Below the pieces are notes generated by a model that ran no database searches, was not told the origin of the DNA, and was given only the letters and a program-made list of their open reading frames with translations. Source: Paramarasmius palmivorus (Eukaryota > Basidiomycota > Agaricomycetes > Agaricales > Marasmiaceae). From it: DNA of 64,000 bases. Position 1 is the first letter of the stretch. Every line of letters starts with the position of its first letter. Where the stretch lies: assembly GCA_037176845.1 (NCBI GenBank), contig JAYKXP010000073.1, positions 231,363 through 295,362 of the forward strand. Reading direction: 5' to 3'. Position numbers and translations under genes: made by a program. Below are positions 12,156-24,731 of the stretch, piece after piece.

Positions 12156-14119
12156 GTTTCTGGACTTGGTCGTAATGAGATGGGTTGTTCTGAGCACAAT
12201 GGGAAGAAACATCTTATGTACTGTGCTACATCAGATAGGGACCCGTTAACAGCAACCTTCCCGAAGCGCTTCAAAGCCGACTATATTGGTTTCATTGCTG
12301 ATTCGGCGTTAGTTTCCTTGAAGTTTCATTCCCCAGAAACAAGAAAAGATGTGATGAGAATTGATATTGATACTTGAATCAGTTGAACCAGCACTCTTAG
12401 ATAGCTACCTCGCCTCTTGTATTCGTAGCCCGAATATCAGGGTAGTATTGCCAGTCTTCAAAACGCGAAGAGGAATCGGATCCCAGTTGAAGCTTGGAAC
12501 GATCCAGAAGGAACAACAGCCTCTGTGTCTATACATACCTCGTTGATGTGATGGTGGCGAGAATTAGATACATGATCATATGATCCATGATGGGCGCGCC
12601 TTTGTTCAGCTTTGTTCCCACTCCACCATGACCATCACAAAATTTCCGCTTTCTTCCGCACCACACACCAACTTGGAGGCGCCATAATTTGGATGATGTA
12701 CCCAAAATTTAACGACGATCACCTCTACCACAACCATCACAGTGCCGCTTTCCCCATAATGATACTCAACCATACACGAAGGCGCCATATGTATCCGAAA
12801 TTTGACGATGGTAACAGCCCCGGTCAAGCGATAGAGGAAGGAAGATAGGATAAAGAGAAAAACCTTTTGGTGCGTTCGAGGTGCGTTTTATCGGACTGTT
12901 GCCTTTTCTTTTGTTTTTTGGTTCACTCGCCTGATTTGTTGATATTAGGGAAACAATCAAGAAACTTGAAGCTTGAAGGTCCAGAAACGATCGTAGAACT
13001 ATTCATACGCACAACCGCCGAATTTCCAGCTAGTCCAGTCGTACTTGCGGACCAGAGGAAGCTTCACCAATATCGTTCTCCTTTACGCTCAGTCGGTGCC
13101 ATGCAGCCAGCTCATTAGTCTCTGCTCGGTGTTTTGCTGGTGACTGTCATGCTCCGTCGTATTTATTAGTCGATTACTCACACGCGTTTTTAGCTGTAAG
13201 CCTCGAAACGAACCGGACGATTTATGTTCAGCCCTGGTACGCTGGTCGAGCTCAAGGCAAAGAGAAGAGGACACTGTTCAGCTTGAGACTGGATGCGAGT
13301 AAATGGCCATGATCATGCGTGCGTCGCCTTAGCTAAGTTGGTTCGTACATTGACGAGATTTTTCAGGTTGATGTCCGCCAGCAAGATTCTCGCATTGGTT
13401 TGCCCGGTCAAATAGGTCTTATCCATACCTGCTGGCAAGTTTGCGATTGTCTTTTGGCCAGCAATTCCTTGACATATGTGGATGGTAGACTGAGGATAAA
13501 GATCGTCAAACAGGCGTGTGGTCCATACTTCAGGCCCCTGGCATGCTCCAGGGATACACGAGCGCTCCACTTTGCGTCAAGAATCGACGGAGCTTCTGCC
13601 TGTAGTTCCTCAAGCGGATACCAGGTGAGATTCTGCCGTACTTGGTCCTCATGAACAATGATTTGACTATTTTGAGAACAGTGTAACACCGGCCACGACC
13701 ATAAGTACATGAGCGCCATCTTACGTTCACGCTGTGCAGCTGGAAATGTAGTAAGGAGTGGTTTGGTGGTCGTCGATTCATCGCTATACCGTAATTTGCG
13801 ATACTAGACAGGTGAGCCCCGGTGGCTATTCGTCTATTCAAGATGTACTGATAGTGGTTACTACAGCGCCTAAGGTATCTGCTTCAGAATCTCTGGCCAG
13901 TTGGCTTCGAGAGCTTACAGCATACGGGCTCAGTCATCCTTATACCTGTACCCTCTTCTACCGCACGCAATTCGAGCGTCAAGATCAATCAATGTTTACC
14001 ACATATCTAGTCGACGTATGTCACCTCAAAGTACACATGCACAGGCAGTCAAGAGTTCCTGTATTGACTACATAAACTATTCATACAATTTACGATTTGC
14101 TTCGACGTTGGACATGAAG
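12156..14119. other. Intergenic between GH76-like genes 1 and 2
   Basis: The first part is the upstream region of gene 1 and contains a two-copy repeat (separate entry). Minus-strand open stretches at 13313-13570 and 13408-13719 look weakly coding, but no family is recognisable and frames do not connect. The remainder shows nothing I can support. Confidence 0.4.
12629..12815. repeat. Degenerate two-copy tandem repeat upstream of gene 1
   Basis: Two units of about 80-100 bp in the same orientation, starting near 12629 and 12734. Each begins ACCATCACA, continues with a CCGCTTTC block, and ends with GGCGCCATA followed by ATTTGACGATGG-like bases (ATTTAACGACGAT in the first unit). It lies roughly 500 bp before the gene 1 start, so it could carry promoter elements; no function is shown. 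Confidence 0.5.
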
Positions 14120-16531
14120 TCACGCATACTCCGGGGGAACTTCGTCTTCTCTCCATTCCTCGGGCTGTAACCTCGCATTTAGTAGCCTGACAAGATCTGC
14201 TGTAGGAATGCGACTGCTTGAATCCGAAGGTCCAGCACTCGACCAGTGAGAGCCTGATGAAAAAGTATGAGATTGGGTGTCCGCATCAGTACCGAATTCA
14301 CTTCTAGGTTCCTCCGAATAAAGCGAAACGTCGTGGGTAGAAGCCCGTGCCCTAAACGGAATGTGCCCTTTTCTAGCACGAAAAGTGTTGGTATAGGTTG
14401 GGATGGCGGGATTCCGACTCGAATACTGATTTCTGAGCTACGGGCGCTGGGCACTGGACAGAAGACATTTGTGGCTCTGGATGTGTGTCGTCTCGGGAGC
14501 CTATCAGAGGTTTGGTTTCGGCGACGCATGATGATGAGGACGAGAACTATCACGAGTGCTAGGAACGCCAGACCCCCAACTACCCCTCCGACGATTGGAC
14601 CGATATCTGGAGAATGCCTGGGGGGCGCGTTAGATGGAGAGCTGGATGGAAGAGAGTCGGGCGGTATCGTATCATTCTGAAGAGGAATCGCGGCAAGTAG
14701 GACTCCTAAAGCGTTGGTTTGGGCAATACTATCATATTTAGCGGATGGTGGTCCGGCCCAAGAGGCGCTGCCATAGACGTCGCTGCCTTTCTCTCTCGCA
14801 TTATCCAACACTGCGTTATACTTCCAGGTGTGCACAATTAGACTCGGGACAAGCGAAGAAACTCAATGCATACCTGGACCCGATATACTCTTGAATGTAG
14901 GTACGTAGATCCGAGGCGTTGTGTTACGACTGTATACAGCGGCAGCCCACGGACTACCACGTATTGTGAGCTAGTCTCGGACCCATCTGTAACATTGAAG
15001 AGTTTAGTTTCTTCAGCAGTGTGCTTTTAGTCATACCACTCACTCCCTTTACCGCCGAGAATACCATCAGCACCTTGCCATGTGGTACTCGTTACTGTGT
15101 TGAATATTACTTGTCGAAGACTGAAACAATCGGCCTTTGTGACGCAAATATATGATATATTCCTCACCGTTGTTCAAGCGTGGAGTTTTTGGTGAACGAA
15201 GCAAGGATTGCAAGGCCTTCTAGGAAAAAGCCTGCGTTATACGAATGTGCGCCCTCTTCGCTGGGGGTACAAGTATCGGCCTTGATTGTATCCAATACTA
15301 CACCTTGAGCGTTCAGAAGATGAGAAAAAATGAACTCGGCGGCTTCCATTGCCGCGTTACGGTATGTGTCGTTGTGCGTTATTTCAGCCAATAGTGCTGA
15401 TACTCTGAAGTTGGCGTTAGAGGCGTATCGCAATGGCTGCGGCACGTAAAGACATACACGAGAAATGAACTTCATGAAAGGAAGTGTCAATATCAATGTC
15501 TCGTTGACTGTGATACCGTGTAGGACTACTTACCCAGGTGGAAAGCCCATTCAAGTCAGTCGAATTCACATCGGTGTTCTACCATATATCTCGGCACACT
15601 GGGTAGGCAGCTGTTCTAGCAAAGACTTACCCAGAATGTCCCTCCAGCCATAGAAACTAGCGAAATTATGATCGATTTAAGCGATTTGAAGGATGCTAGG
15701 GTCAGCTTACGAAGTTGGCAACTTTTCCGAAGCTCGAAATCCTTTCCCTCTACCCTACTGGCCTGTATGTCGTCTTGAGAGAGTGTGTACACTTTCCCAC
15801 TATTCCATGCCGTTTCCGCGAACTGAATGAAAGCAGGATCGTTGTAGGCAGCATAAGCTCGAGCACCCGCAATACCGTATGCGCTTAGTTGAAGTATGTC
15901 AGACTAGCAGCCCTGCGTGGTGAACGAAACGGTGAAACACTTACAGGCCGTAATTTATCTGTGTACGAATGCATAAATTTCAGAATGTGGAGAGGATGAA
16001 AGCCAGTCATCATGAAGAAACTGACACTAATATGTTGTTAGTTATCGCACCGACAGGAGATAGAACACGTACAACTGATCTGCAAACCCTGGTCGGACAA
16101 TTCCTGCATTTGAAAAATACCGGAGAAGCCTGTCCTTGTAGGTAGTTTGATTGGTTTAAGACGTCCAGTTCCGCCATCTGGGTGTATAAAGTGCCTGCGA
16201 CGCCATAACTTGAACCTCATGTCTTGGATTAGGTACTTTTAAGGTCTGAAAAAACTATTCTCATACCATCCTGGAACTGGCCGACGTCGCTGAGCATCGT
16301 GGCCGCTTTTTCCAGACTCCACTTTTTGCGAGCGCAATTCTATCCTGGGGAGATAGGGTTATATTTGGAGTCTGGCATGAATAAACAGATACGAAGGTTA
16401 GTATAGAACACCACGAGAATACAATCGAATCATACCCGCCAGAGTGGTGAGGGTACGAATTCTTGAGCAACTGTTTTACCGAGACAGAGCCAAAGAAGCA
16501 AACATTTCACGGTGAGACTGGATTGGGTCAT
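14120..16531 (-). pseudogene. GH76-like membrane protein, gene 2 (several frameshifts)
   Basis: Same architecture as its neighbours. Exon 1 is 16531-16436 (signal peptide, then QEFVPSPLWR). Then come the single-base exon at 16026, 14-nt exon 15958-15945 (INYGL), 12-nt exon 15469-15458, and the block VVSALLAEIT with SEEGAHSYNAG (about 15400-15165). The transmembrane span is near 14600-14530 (GPIVGGVVGGLAFLALVIVL) and the tail PTADLVRLLNARLQPEEWRE ends in EVPPEYA with stop at 14120-14122. Frame breaks I can see: two extra bases near 16313 in exon 2, one extra near 16140 in exon 3, and at least one indel between about 14520 and 14350 separating membrane span from tail. Introns remain canonical, which points to recent decay (or repeated sequence errors). 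Confidence 0.75.
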
Positions 16532-18451
16532 TATCCTGGGAGCAGGGGTTAGCAAAGAGTCCCAGGGAGGTAACTATGGGAGTTGATATACTCCCTGGCA
16601 TGTACAGACCTGCTGTGTCGGCATTCCAAAAGTGGGCTGGATTGTGAGTGGTCAGTCACAGGGATATTCGGATATCAGTCAGATGCTGACGGTGATGCTG
16701 ATGACTACTGCCACTAGACGAGAATGGGGTCGCAGAAGGGATGATAGGGTCCGAAGAACCAGTGAGCTGTCCAAGAAAATCGGAAGGAGCGTAACAAGAG
16801 CGTAACAGAAACTGATTAAGTTCATGAACACAGCCAATGCCTAATAAGTGCATGCCTGGTCGATATGATGTGGAGTCGAGGAGGAACAGACGTATCTTTA
16901 TTTCTGCCGGATCCGAGTCCCATGCAGTGTAGATGTAAGGACTAGCACTAGTAGGTCCTGGAGCAGTCAATGGTCGCAGGGAAAAGGGCACAGTACATCA
17001 ACGTAACACGTGAATATTGAATTCCCGCCAAAGACAGCCGACGTTTGGCCGACGTTGAGGATCCCTTCGGCATAAATCCGATTGGTTGACAATGGATTTT
17101 TTAAGCGGAAAAATGTAGTCCAGAAACGTCTTCTTTTCGGGTAGCTATCTGACGACATTTTTTTTGGGTGAGCGTACCCTTCTCAGTCTGTACCTTCCTG
17201 TGCTTGATTTCGCTATGTCAGAACAGAGGATTATGGACAGGAGAACTTGATCATGAAGGAGCACTCCACAAAGGTATCTGAGGTGCGGTGTGCGCTCTAT
17301 CGTCGATTTCACCCGCCCATGAATTCGATATAGACCTATACAGTACCAACGAAACATTGTTGGCCTTTGGGCATCAAGAAATAAAACCAGAAAATGCCAT
17401 ACACGTCGAGTCGTTCGTAGAACGAAATGGGATCCATAACTTCAAACATTGCCAATGCTGTTCTTTTCTACGCTCCGAGTCAGGCGGAGGAGAGGAACAC
17501 CATAGCAGGCACTGTCGCATGCCACACTGCAATCAGCATACCAACATGAACATTGAAGCGTATTCGTCCTCCATCGTAACATCCCCAGGAAACAACGTCT
17601 CAAGCCTAAAATAACGAGCGTCCTATCACTCCTCTCTCGTTCGGCGACAGTTTGGCTTGAGACATCAAAATGGCTATAATCAATCGTATGCTAACCTTCC
17701 TCACTGACAGCTAGCTGATAAACTAATGTGATTCCCCAGGTTACCGAGTAATGCTACGGAGTCAAGGTGAGCTTAACTCAACTTTCAGCGCTCCTATTCA
17801 ACATATCTTGATGTCAGGTTGGGTTGGGCCTTGTGTAAAGCCCATGTCTGGCGTACAGCGTGGCCTTGGGTATGCACTGGCAACGCGTTGGGAACTCGTC
17901 GGCGTGTTTGCGCGGGGCGCGGCGTCTCCACTACCAAGCGAACTTGCGCTGTCATCTATTTCTCGAGCGAGAGTTGTTGACCATCAGAACGTAACTCCGC
18001 AAATGTCCATTCCGCTTGCTCGAGTCGCGTCATGTGGTTGGATATACTACTTGGAGGAAGCGGCGTGTTTACCAAACGTCCTCCATATCCATGCCGTAGC
18101 TTGCGATGGAAAGCGGAAGACGAAGATTAGACGTTTTAGTCACGATACCGAGGAAGTTCAGGTAAGCTGTCGCAGCCGTTCATCTATTAAGGGTTGTCCT
18201 GATGTCGACTACAGTGCCTCAGGGATTTGCGCCAGTTGACTGGGCTCTGGCTCCAAGGAATTACCAGGACACAACTATCCTTACGTCTGTTTTCTAATAC
18301 ATGTATTCGAACGGTTTGCCAATGTGATCGGTGCATACTACACATCCTACTGCCGAATGCCACCTCACGAGTACAATGACCACCAGTCCAAGTATATGTT
18401 GTTTACGTGTGTACAAGTTTGATTTCATTCAAAGTTCATTGATATGACAGT
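16532..18451. other. Intergenic between genes 2 and 3
   Basis: Upstream region of gene 2 followed by about 1.5 kb without a recognisable gene. A plus-strand open frame at 17751-18239 (162 residues) matches no family I know, has no signal peptide or motif, and I treat it as chance. Confidence 0.4.
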
Positions 18452-20858
18452 TTATCCATGCTGACTAGCATACTCTGGAGGTACATCTTCCTCTCTCCAT
18501 TCTCCTGGTTGTAACCTGGCGTTCAATAATCTAACAAGGTCCGCCGTAGGAATGCGGTTGCCCAACTCCGAAGGGTCAGCGCTTGACAAGCGAGAGCCCG
18601 ACGAAAGAGTACGGGAATGTGTCCCCACTTCGCCTCGAGACGCTCCCGAATGAAGCGAAGCGTCGTGTATAGGAGCTGGGGGAGCCAGCCGAGTTTGCCC
18701 TTTTTCGTTGCGAGTCACCGCGAAGGAAGCTGGTGTGGTAATTTGCGTCTGACTTGAAATGGTTTCCTGTATGACTGGCGCCGGAATTTGGGCGAAGAAC
18801 GTTTGCGGATGTGGTTGTAGAAAGTCTTCGTAATCGCTAACAGAAGCCCGATGTCGCCTTCTCCGCCGAATGACGAGAAGAATGAGAACCATTACAGCTC
18901 CAAGAAGCGCTAGTCCTCCGACCACTCCTCCGACGATTGCACCGACATTGGGATGATGGGCGCTAGAAGGAGCGCTGGGAGGGCTTGGGACAGTATTGGT
19001 AGATGTGTCTGTCGAGTCATTCCGAAGAGGAATAGTGGTAACCAGGACCCCGAGAGCGTTGACTTGAGCATCGCTATTGTATTTTGCGGCGGGCGGCCCG
19101 ACCCAGGAGAGATCGTAGACGTTGCCGTCTTTCTCTCTTGCGTTATCGAGTATTGCGTTATACTTCAAAAGGAAAGCACCATTAGATGAAGGAGCAGCGT
19201 AGTACTAGGTAAGAAACCGCACCTGCACGCCAATGTAATCTCTGATATACGTGCGGAGGTTCGAGAGTGTCGTGTTACGGCTATAGACAGCGGCAAGTCC
19301 ACGAACAAGATACTGAGCACCGTTCTCGCCATCTTTCACCGAAGAGATTAGCATTTGGCTAAAGCACAATTACTTGAACTTACTCTTACGACCGATAATG
19401 CCGTCAGAGTCTTGCCATGCAGTGCTTGATACCGTATCAGATATTAGCTGTCGAGGAGGCTAGGAGATATGTGGTCAGCTCGTGAACTGTCAAAGTTGTG
19501 ATGCGGTTCCTTACCGTTGTTCGAGAGTAGAGTTCTTTGTGTGAGATACAAGGACACCTAGTCCCTCCAGCACTAGGCCTGCGTTGTACGAATGTGCTCC
19601 GTCTTGACTAGGTGTACAAGTGTCTGCCGCTATGGTATCCAATACTTCGCCTCGGGAGTTCATAAGGTGCGAAAAGACAAAGTTGGCGGATTGCATTGCT
19701 GCGTCGCGATAGGTGTTATTTGATGTCGCTTCTGCTAATAGAGCGGATGTCCTAGAGACAGATCTTGAGTCGTTGGAGATTGAATTAGATATATGAAGAC
19801 ATACGCAAGGAATGAACTGCGCAAAGAGAATGTCAATAGTCTCGTCATGAGCTACGTATAGTAGACTTACCCAGTTGCAAGCCCAATCAAGTTCGCTGAG
19901 CTCAAATCCGTGTTCTACCATATATTCTCTAGCTTATGCGTAAACGTATTCAGGAAGAGGCTTACCCAAAAAGTACCTCCCGCCATGGAAACTGGAAGTG
20001 AATGTCTATCAGTCACGGGAAACACTTCAGATGTGGAGTATCCTCACCAAGTTGGCATTTTTCTTGAAGCTTGATGCTTTTCACGGGAGTCTTACCAACC
20101 TTGAGATCCTCCGGAGAAAGCGTGTATTGTTTCCCGCTGCTCCATGCAGCTTCTGCGTACTGAAGGAAAACAGGGTCCTGGTAAGCAGCGTATGCTCGGA
20201 CACCTGCGATACCGTATGATCTAGATGACGTTTCATCAGATTATAGAGTATAGTGCGGTGGTATTACGAGGTGCTTACAGACCGTAATTCAGCTGTGGGT
20301 TGGTTTGGAAAGAGTGAGAGTGAGAGGTTGAATCGTGCGGTTTATGAAGAAACTGACACTGACATAGGTACATTGTCAATTTTTCCCGTGCTAAGAAAAC
20401 TCAAAGAACGTACAACTGGTCTAGAAAATTTGGTCGAACACGCTCGGCTTGTTCAAAGTATTGCAGAAGCCTATCCTTGTATATTGTTTGGTTAGTGAAC
20501 AAGTCGAATTCCGCCATTTGGGTGTATAGGTCGCCCGTGGTGCCGTAGCTTGTATCTGAAAGTGGTAAAATTTATGAGTGGTCAGGCTGACATACGAAAA
20601 ATGGTGCCTCGTACCATTGAGCTGACCAATTTCGTTAAGCATCACAATAGCCCTCTCCAAACCACTTCTCGCAACCGCTACCCTGTCCTCTGGAGATACT
20701 GTAATGTTTGGGGCCTAGATACGAAGCAATGAGGGTCGGCATAGAGTATACCAAGGAAGACAAAGCCATACCCGCCATGAAGGAGATGAAGCAAAGTCTT
20801 GAGCAGAAGTTTGCCCAAAATAGAGTGCTGAAATGAATAAGAGAATGCGGCACCTCAT
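18452..20858 (-). CDS. GH76-like single-pass membrane protein, gene 3
   Basis: Predicted secreted-type ectodomain with a GH76 (six-hairpin, mannanase-like) fold, one membrane helix and a cytoplasmic tail. Exon 1 is 20858-20772 (signal peptide MRCRILLFISALYFGQTSAQ, then DFASSPSWR). Small exons: single T at 20358 completing a Phe codon, 14 nt 20292-20279 (LNYGL), 12 nt 19816-19805 (SFLA). Core blocks TSYGTTGDLYTQMAEFD, RAYAAYQDP, SMAGGTFW, TSALLAEATS, GAHSYNAGLVLEGL. The last exon holds YNAILDNAREKDGNVY, the helix (GAIVGGVVGGLALLGAVMVL) followed by six basic residues, and the tail PTADLVRLLNARLQPGEWRE ending DVPPEYASQHG. One doubt: at the exon beginning near 19458 I count two bases too many to keep frame. 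All else is intact. Confidence 0.75.
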
Positions 20859-22186
20859 GGGTCCTACCAGAGGGAGGATCAGCAAAAGTTCATAAAAGAG
20901 GATGCTTGTTAACTTACATCGTTGTTCATATAGCCCGCTCGAGACGCAGAGATTCAACATCGGGAAGTCGGTTCGATAGTGCGTTAACTGGTAACTGGTA
21001 ACGGGAAGATATCTATCACAAAAGGCACTTGTTCTCACCCACAGCATCCATGATTGAATAACGTGGAAGAAGTAAAAGTAGCCTTGTCGACGTGATGGAG
21101 GTAGTGGTGAGAAATTGAATCAGTGACAGACAACCGCGTCGGGTTCCCACTCTTGCTTCCCAACCATCACCACGATCTGCATACCCGCCCAATGCTCGTC
21201 TCAATCTCAAACAAGGGTACCATTGCTGGTTAGAGAAAAAAATGCTGGATACCGGGGAATTTTCGGTGCGTTTCTGGTGGTTTCATTGTTGGGCTTTTTC
21301 ACTCACTAGCTATGCTGCTGTGTATACAGTACCTCGAAACGGTTCATCTTCTGGATTAAAGAAACGAATATGGAATCATAGTGCAAAAGGCTCGTCTTCG
21401 TCAAGTCATGACGCTTAAACGGAGAGGAGTTCGAAAGTCAAGATCGAGCTCTGTCATTCATAGAGCCATGTTGGAATCCGAAAACTTCTCAGCATCCAGC
21501 CATGTTCTACTGTTCATCTTAGTGACGCGTAAGACACACTGGGCCTTGCCTTCTGCTTGCTGGTTACTCAAAAACATTCCCAGAAGCGAACCTCCAAGCA
21601 CAGAAGCAACGACCGTTTTCTCTCTCGTAGGGACGACTGAGGTTCAAGACATGGAAGGGTTCCTGATCGAGTTCCCCGTGAAGACGAAGGTGTTCAGCCT
21701 CAGGCAGGATTTATGCTCAAACGACTGTGGTCGATCGTACGTCGTCTTTCTCTGGCTGATTCATGAAGTGACGAGATCCTTAAACAAGCCTTTTCTATGC
21801 ATATTGGGTGGTGAGGATGTCACTTAGCTCAGGTGAGGCTTTGCAAAGACATCTTCTGTTTGCATCTGCTCAACGCATTCAGATACTACAGTAGTTGAGA
21901 CGGACTACGTCGAGGCTTCCTGAGGGATAACAGAACACGGTCATCATGATGCTAGCGAGAGTATCTATGGAGTACCAGGGGGCGTCCAAAGGAAGCTTCT
22001 CCGAAAGGGCATGGCAGGGTCGAAAGCCCTCAGTTGGAAGCAGTTGTCTATCAGTTGCTCCACGTCATGGCAGACCATGTAATGCAATAGATTTCGATAT
22101 CAGTAGAGATTCTCCATAACGTGCTCTAATTTGGCCCTACATGTCTACAGTAGAGTGGTATTGTACTTGCCAACGGATAAAAAAAC
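20859..22186. other. Intergenic upstream of gene 3
   Basis: Likely promoter of gene 3. On the minus strand, near 21160-21177, it carries GATGGTTGGGAAG, a short sequence also found upstream of genes 4, 6, 7 and 8. No other gene is supported; the plus-strand open stretch at 21381-21827 matches nothing known. Confidence 0.4.
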
Positions 22187-22278
22187 TCCCTGGCTGGGAG
22201 TCGAACCCAGCTTTCGCGCGGTTTGGAGACCACCAGCGATATGACAGGCGCGTGTACTAACCGATATACTACCAGGGA
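22187..22278 (-). tRNA. tRNA-Asp (GTC) with intron
   Basis: On the minus strand the seven-base acceptor halves TCCCTGG and CCAGGGA pair. The D-arm is GTATATCGGTTAGTAC, the anticodon stem CGCGC/GCGCG, the anticodon loop CTGTCA..C with GTC, and the T-arm CTGGG TTCGACT CCCAG. An intron of about 21 bp follows position 37, the usual place for nuclear tRNA introns. Mature length without intron is about 71 nt. Confidence 0.92.
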
Positions 22279-24731
22279 TTTGATTGCAATATTTGGCCAC
22301 AACTCCACGGACACAAACATTTACCATGACTTGAACTAGGCGTCTAGATTTTTCTATATCTTCTTCCTTGAACTTCCTTCCTTCCTCAACACTGACAGAA
22401 CCTTCCCAAGTTGAAGGGTCTGTGGCTTTGTCTTTCACCTCATGGTCAGGTTATCGTGCTCCACGTCTCGTTTTTCCCGTCGCCTGTATACCCAAGGAGG
22501 CATTGGTGGAATCTAGGAACATGATAGAGCCTTGATAGTAACACGGTGATCTTGGTGCGTTAGTCGTCTCTGGTTTGATCGGTGCCTGAACTGAGCTTTA
22601 TCCAGATTCTACAGGTACCCGCTGGCAATGAATGGCCTTGAAATTATGCCTCTCTTGTCGATGTTGTATCCGTCAAGTCGAATATCTTATGATTGACTCA
22701 GACTCGGAGCTGTCTCGAAGGACATACAAGCTTCTATTGAAAATTTCTCTACTCGTCTTCCTGTCACTCCCCTGCCAACGTACGCTCCTTGACCTTTCGC
22801 GCATCCCTTTGGCCAGAATCGCCAAGGACAGTCATCTGGAGCAGCTACCAAAAACGTCTCGCTCGCTACCTACAGCCGCGTAGTACAGGCATCGGACTTG
22901 GATCCCTCTATGATGATGACGCGGGGAGAAAGGTGGTCGTATTTGGATACGGTGCTTTTCCGGTGAAGCTCTAATTCTTGTTTACTCAGTTCATCCGCTG
23001 AAGGTCGTGGTCCAGGCTGATTAAACACAGCGTCTCATGAACAACTGGAACCAGACAACGGATCTCGAGAAGGCCCATGCTAAGCCCCAAGATAACAATA
23101 AGTGCTAGCACCGTTCCAACACAATAACCGCAGCCGACATGACGGGGAAAACTTCTGCCCCCTCCATTATCCTCAGTCTAGTCCGCCTGCATCTCTATTC
23201 AATTACCCAGCTCCATCGTACAAGTTTCCAGTGTGTACCCCCTCTTCATTTGATGTGTCTTGAATAGGTCTCTGATGCGCATTTCTTTGGTCGTTTCAGG
23301 ACTTACTGCCAGCTCAAGCCGTGATTCTGTTCATTTAGACGGCTGATCACTCAACCCAGTAGATCAAGTTACCGGTAAGCAACCTTTGTATCACGGTAAG
23401 TAAATTGGCCGCTAACGAGCGTTTCTGTCTTCGTACTAGCGTTCCGGTGATTCACTGCCTTTTCTACCTCCATGGATTGCGCTCGAAGATTATATCGGTT
23501 CACTAGGAGTTCGTCATTGGCTTGGCCAGAAAACGCGATGCGCTGAGAGCCACTGCATGTACCATGCCCCGTTGCTCTCTGCGGCGTGTTGGCTATAGTC
23601 GTGTATCACCCAATAGTTAGAATCATGTTCTTTCGTAGTCTACAATATGATGTTCTAGCTCTGTATATGTGACAGTTTACTACCTTGATACTGAATGGCT
23701 TCCGAAATGCCGGATTCCGAACGTTCCGAAAAGACCGACGTCAAGAGCTCTTACACTCAAACCACCATCATATCTCTTCAAACACCTCTGGATCGAATAT
23801 GAACACGGGAGAATTCTCCGCGGGATGAGAAGGAACTAGGGCTGATTTGGGGACTAATGACGGGTGGTACGTCCTGACTTTATCGTTTTTGCTCCTAGCT
23901 CAATACATTAAGCCATTTTTATCCAGGCAACGACAAGTCGATATAGCACCTATTCATTTCCTGGCGTTCAAAAAAACATATCAAGCACATGCTAAACCCT
24001 GACTGGGCAGACGAGAACAGCACAATCTGATCGTTGCTGCAGAGTACTCTTGTTCTTATTCTGGTCCTGCGTTCTTCGATTGCGTGGCTGCACCATGAAA
24101 AGGCTACAAGGTTGATGACACAGTGCATTTTGACGATCTCGAGCTATGTTCTGACTCATGTTTACCAGCGGACTAGTTCATCTCCCAGCGATGGGTTACA
24201 CCTAGGAGGCAATCCATTCAAGCAGGAGATAGCAGCTCGGACCAAAGCTCGTTTATGGACAAAAATGGTTGACGGAGATGTTTAGCTAGGGGGGTGCACA
24301 TGGGGATCATGATGGTCGGCGCCGTTTATACTTTCCTTGGCCTATCATGGTAACGCCTTGACACTGACAGACATTGACAACAACCGACCCCTCAAACTCC
24401 GCTTTCCAGAGTCAAGGTTCGCCCTTTTATCCTTTCTTGCCTGCTACTCTGTCGCTCATGAATATCCTTGTTTCTTCCCAGGTGTCCAAAATATTCAGCA
24501 TCTCGGCGAAGTGCTCACCGGGCCCTCGCCCCTCGGCCTCGCTGATGATCATGATCTCGCAAAATGCAACCTGTGATTCTACCCCTCCCGTGAAAAATGG
24601 ATATCACATACATCAGCACGCCGTGATATCCGTCAATAGAGTCCTCCCGTGAAGCAAATGGTCAGAGCCTCTTAGATAAAGCTCAGCGCAGCCTCTCCTA
24701 AGACTCCCACACACTCCCTTCCTCTACATCC
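22279..24731. other. Gene-poor spacer between the tRNA and the hydrolase pair
   Basis: About 2.4 kb with no gene I can support on either strand and no inverted or direct terminal repeats that I could detect by eye. Confidence 0.4.

Noticed and set aside
13313..13719. Overlapping minus-strand open frames with some coding look
   Set aside because: Frames do not join through splice sites and the translations match no family I know.
17751..18239. 162-residue plus-strand open frame
   Set aside because: No recognisable domain, no signal peptide, no splice context; the length is within chance for this base composition.
22145..22438. Open frame MKDKATDPSTWEGSVSVEE on the minus strand
   Set aside because: Runs straight through the tRNA-Asp gene, so its continuation is an artefact; the first 40 residues alone match nothing.
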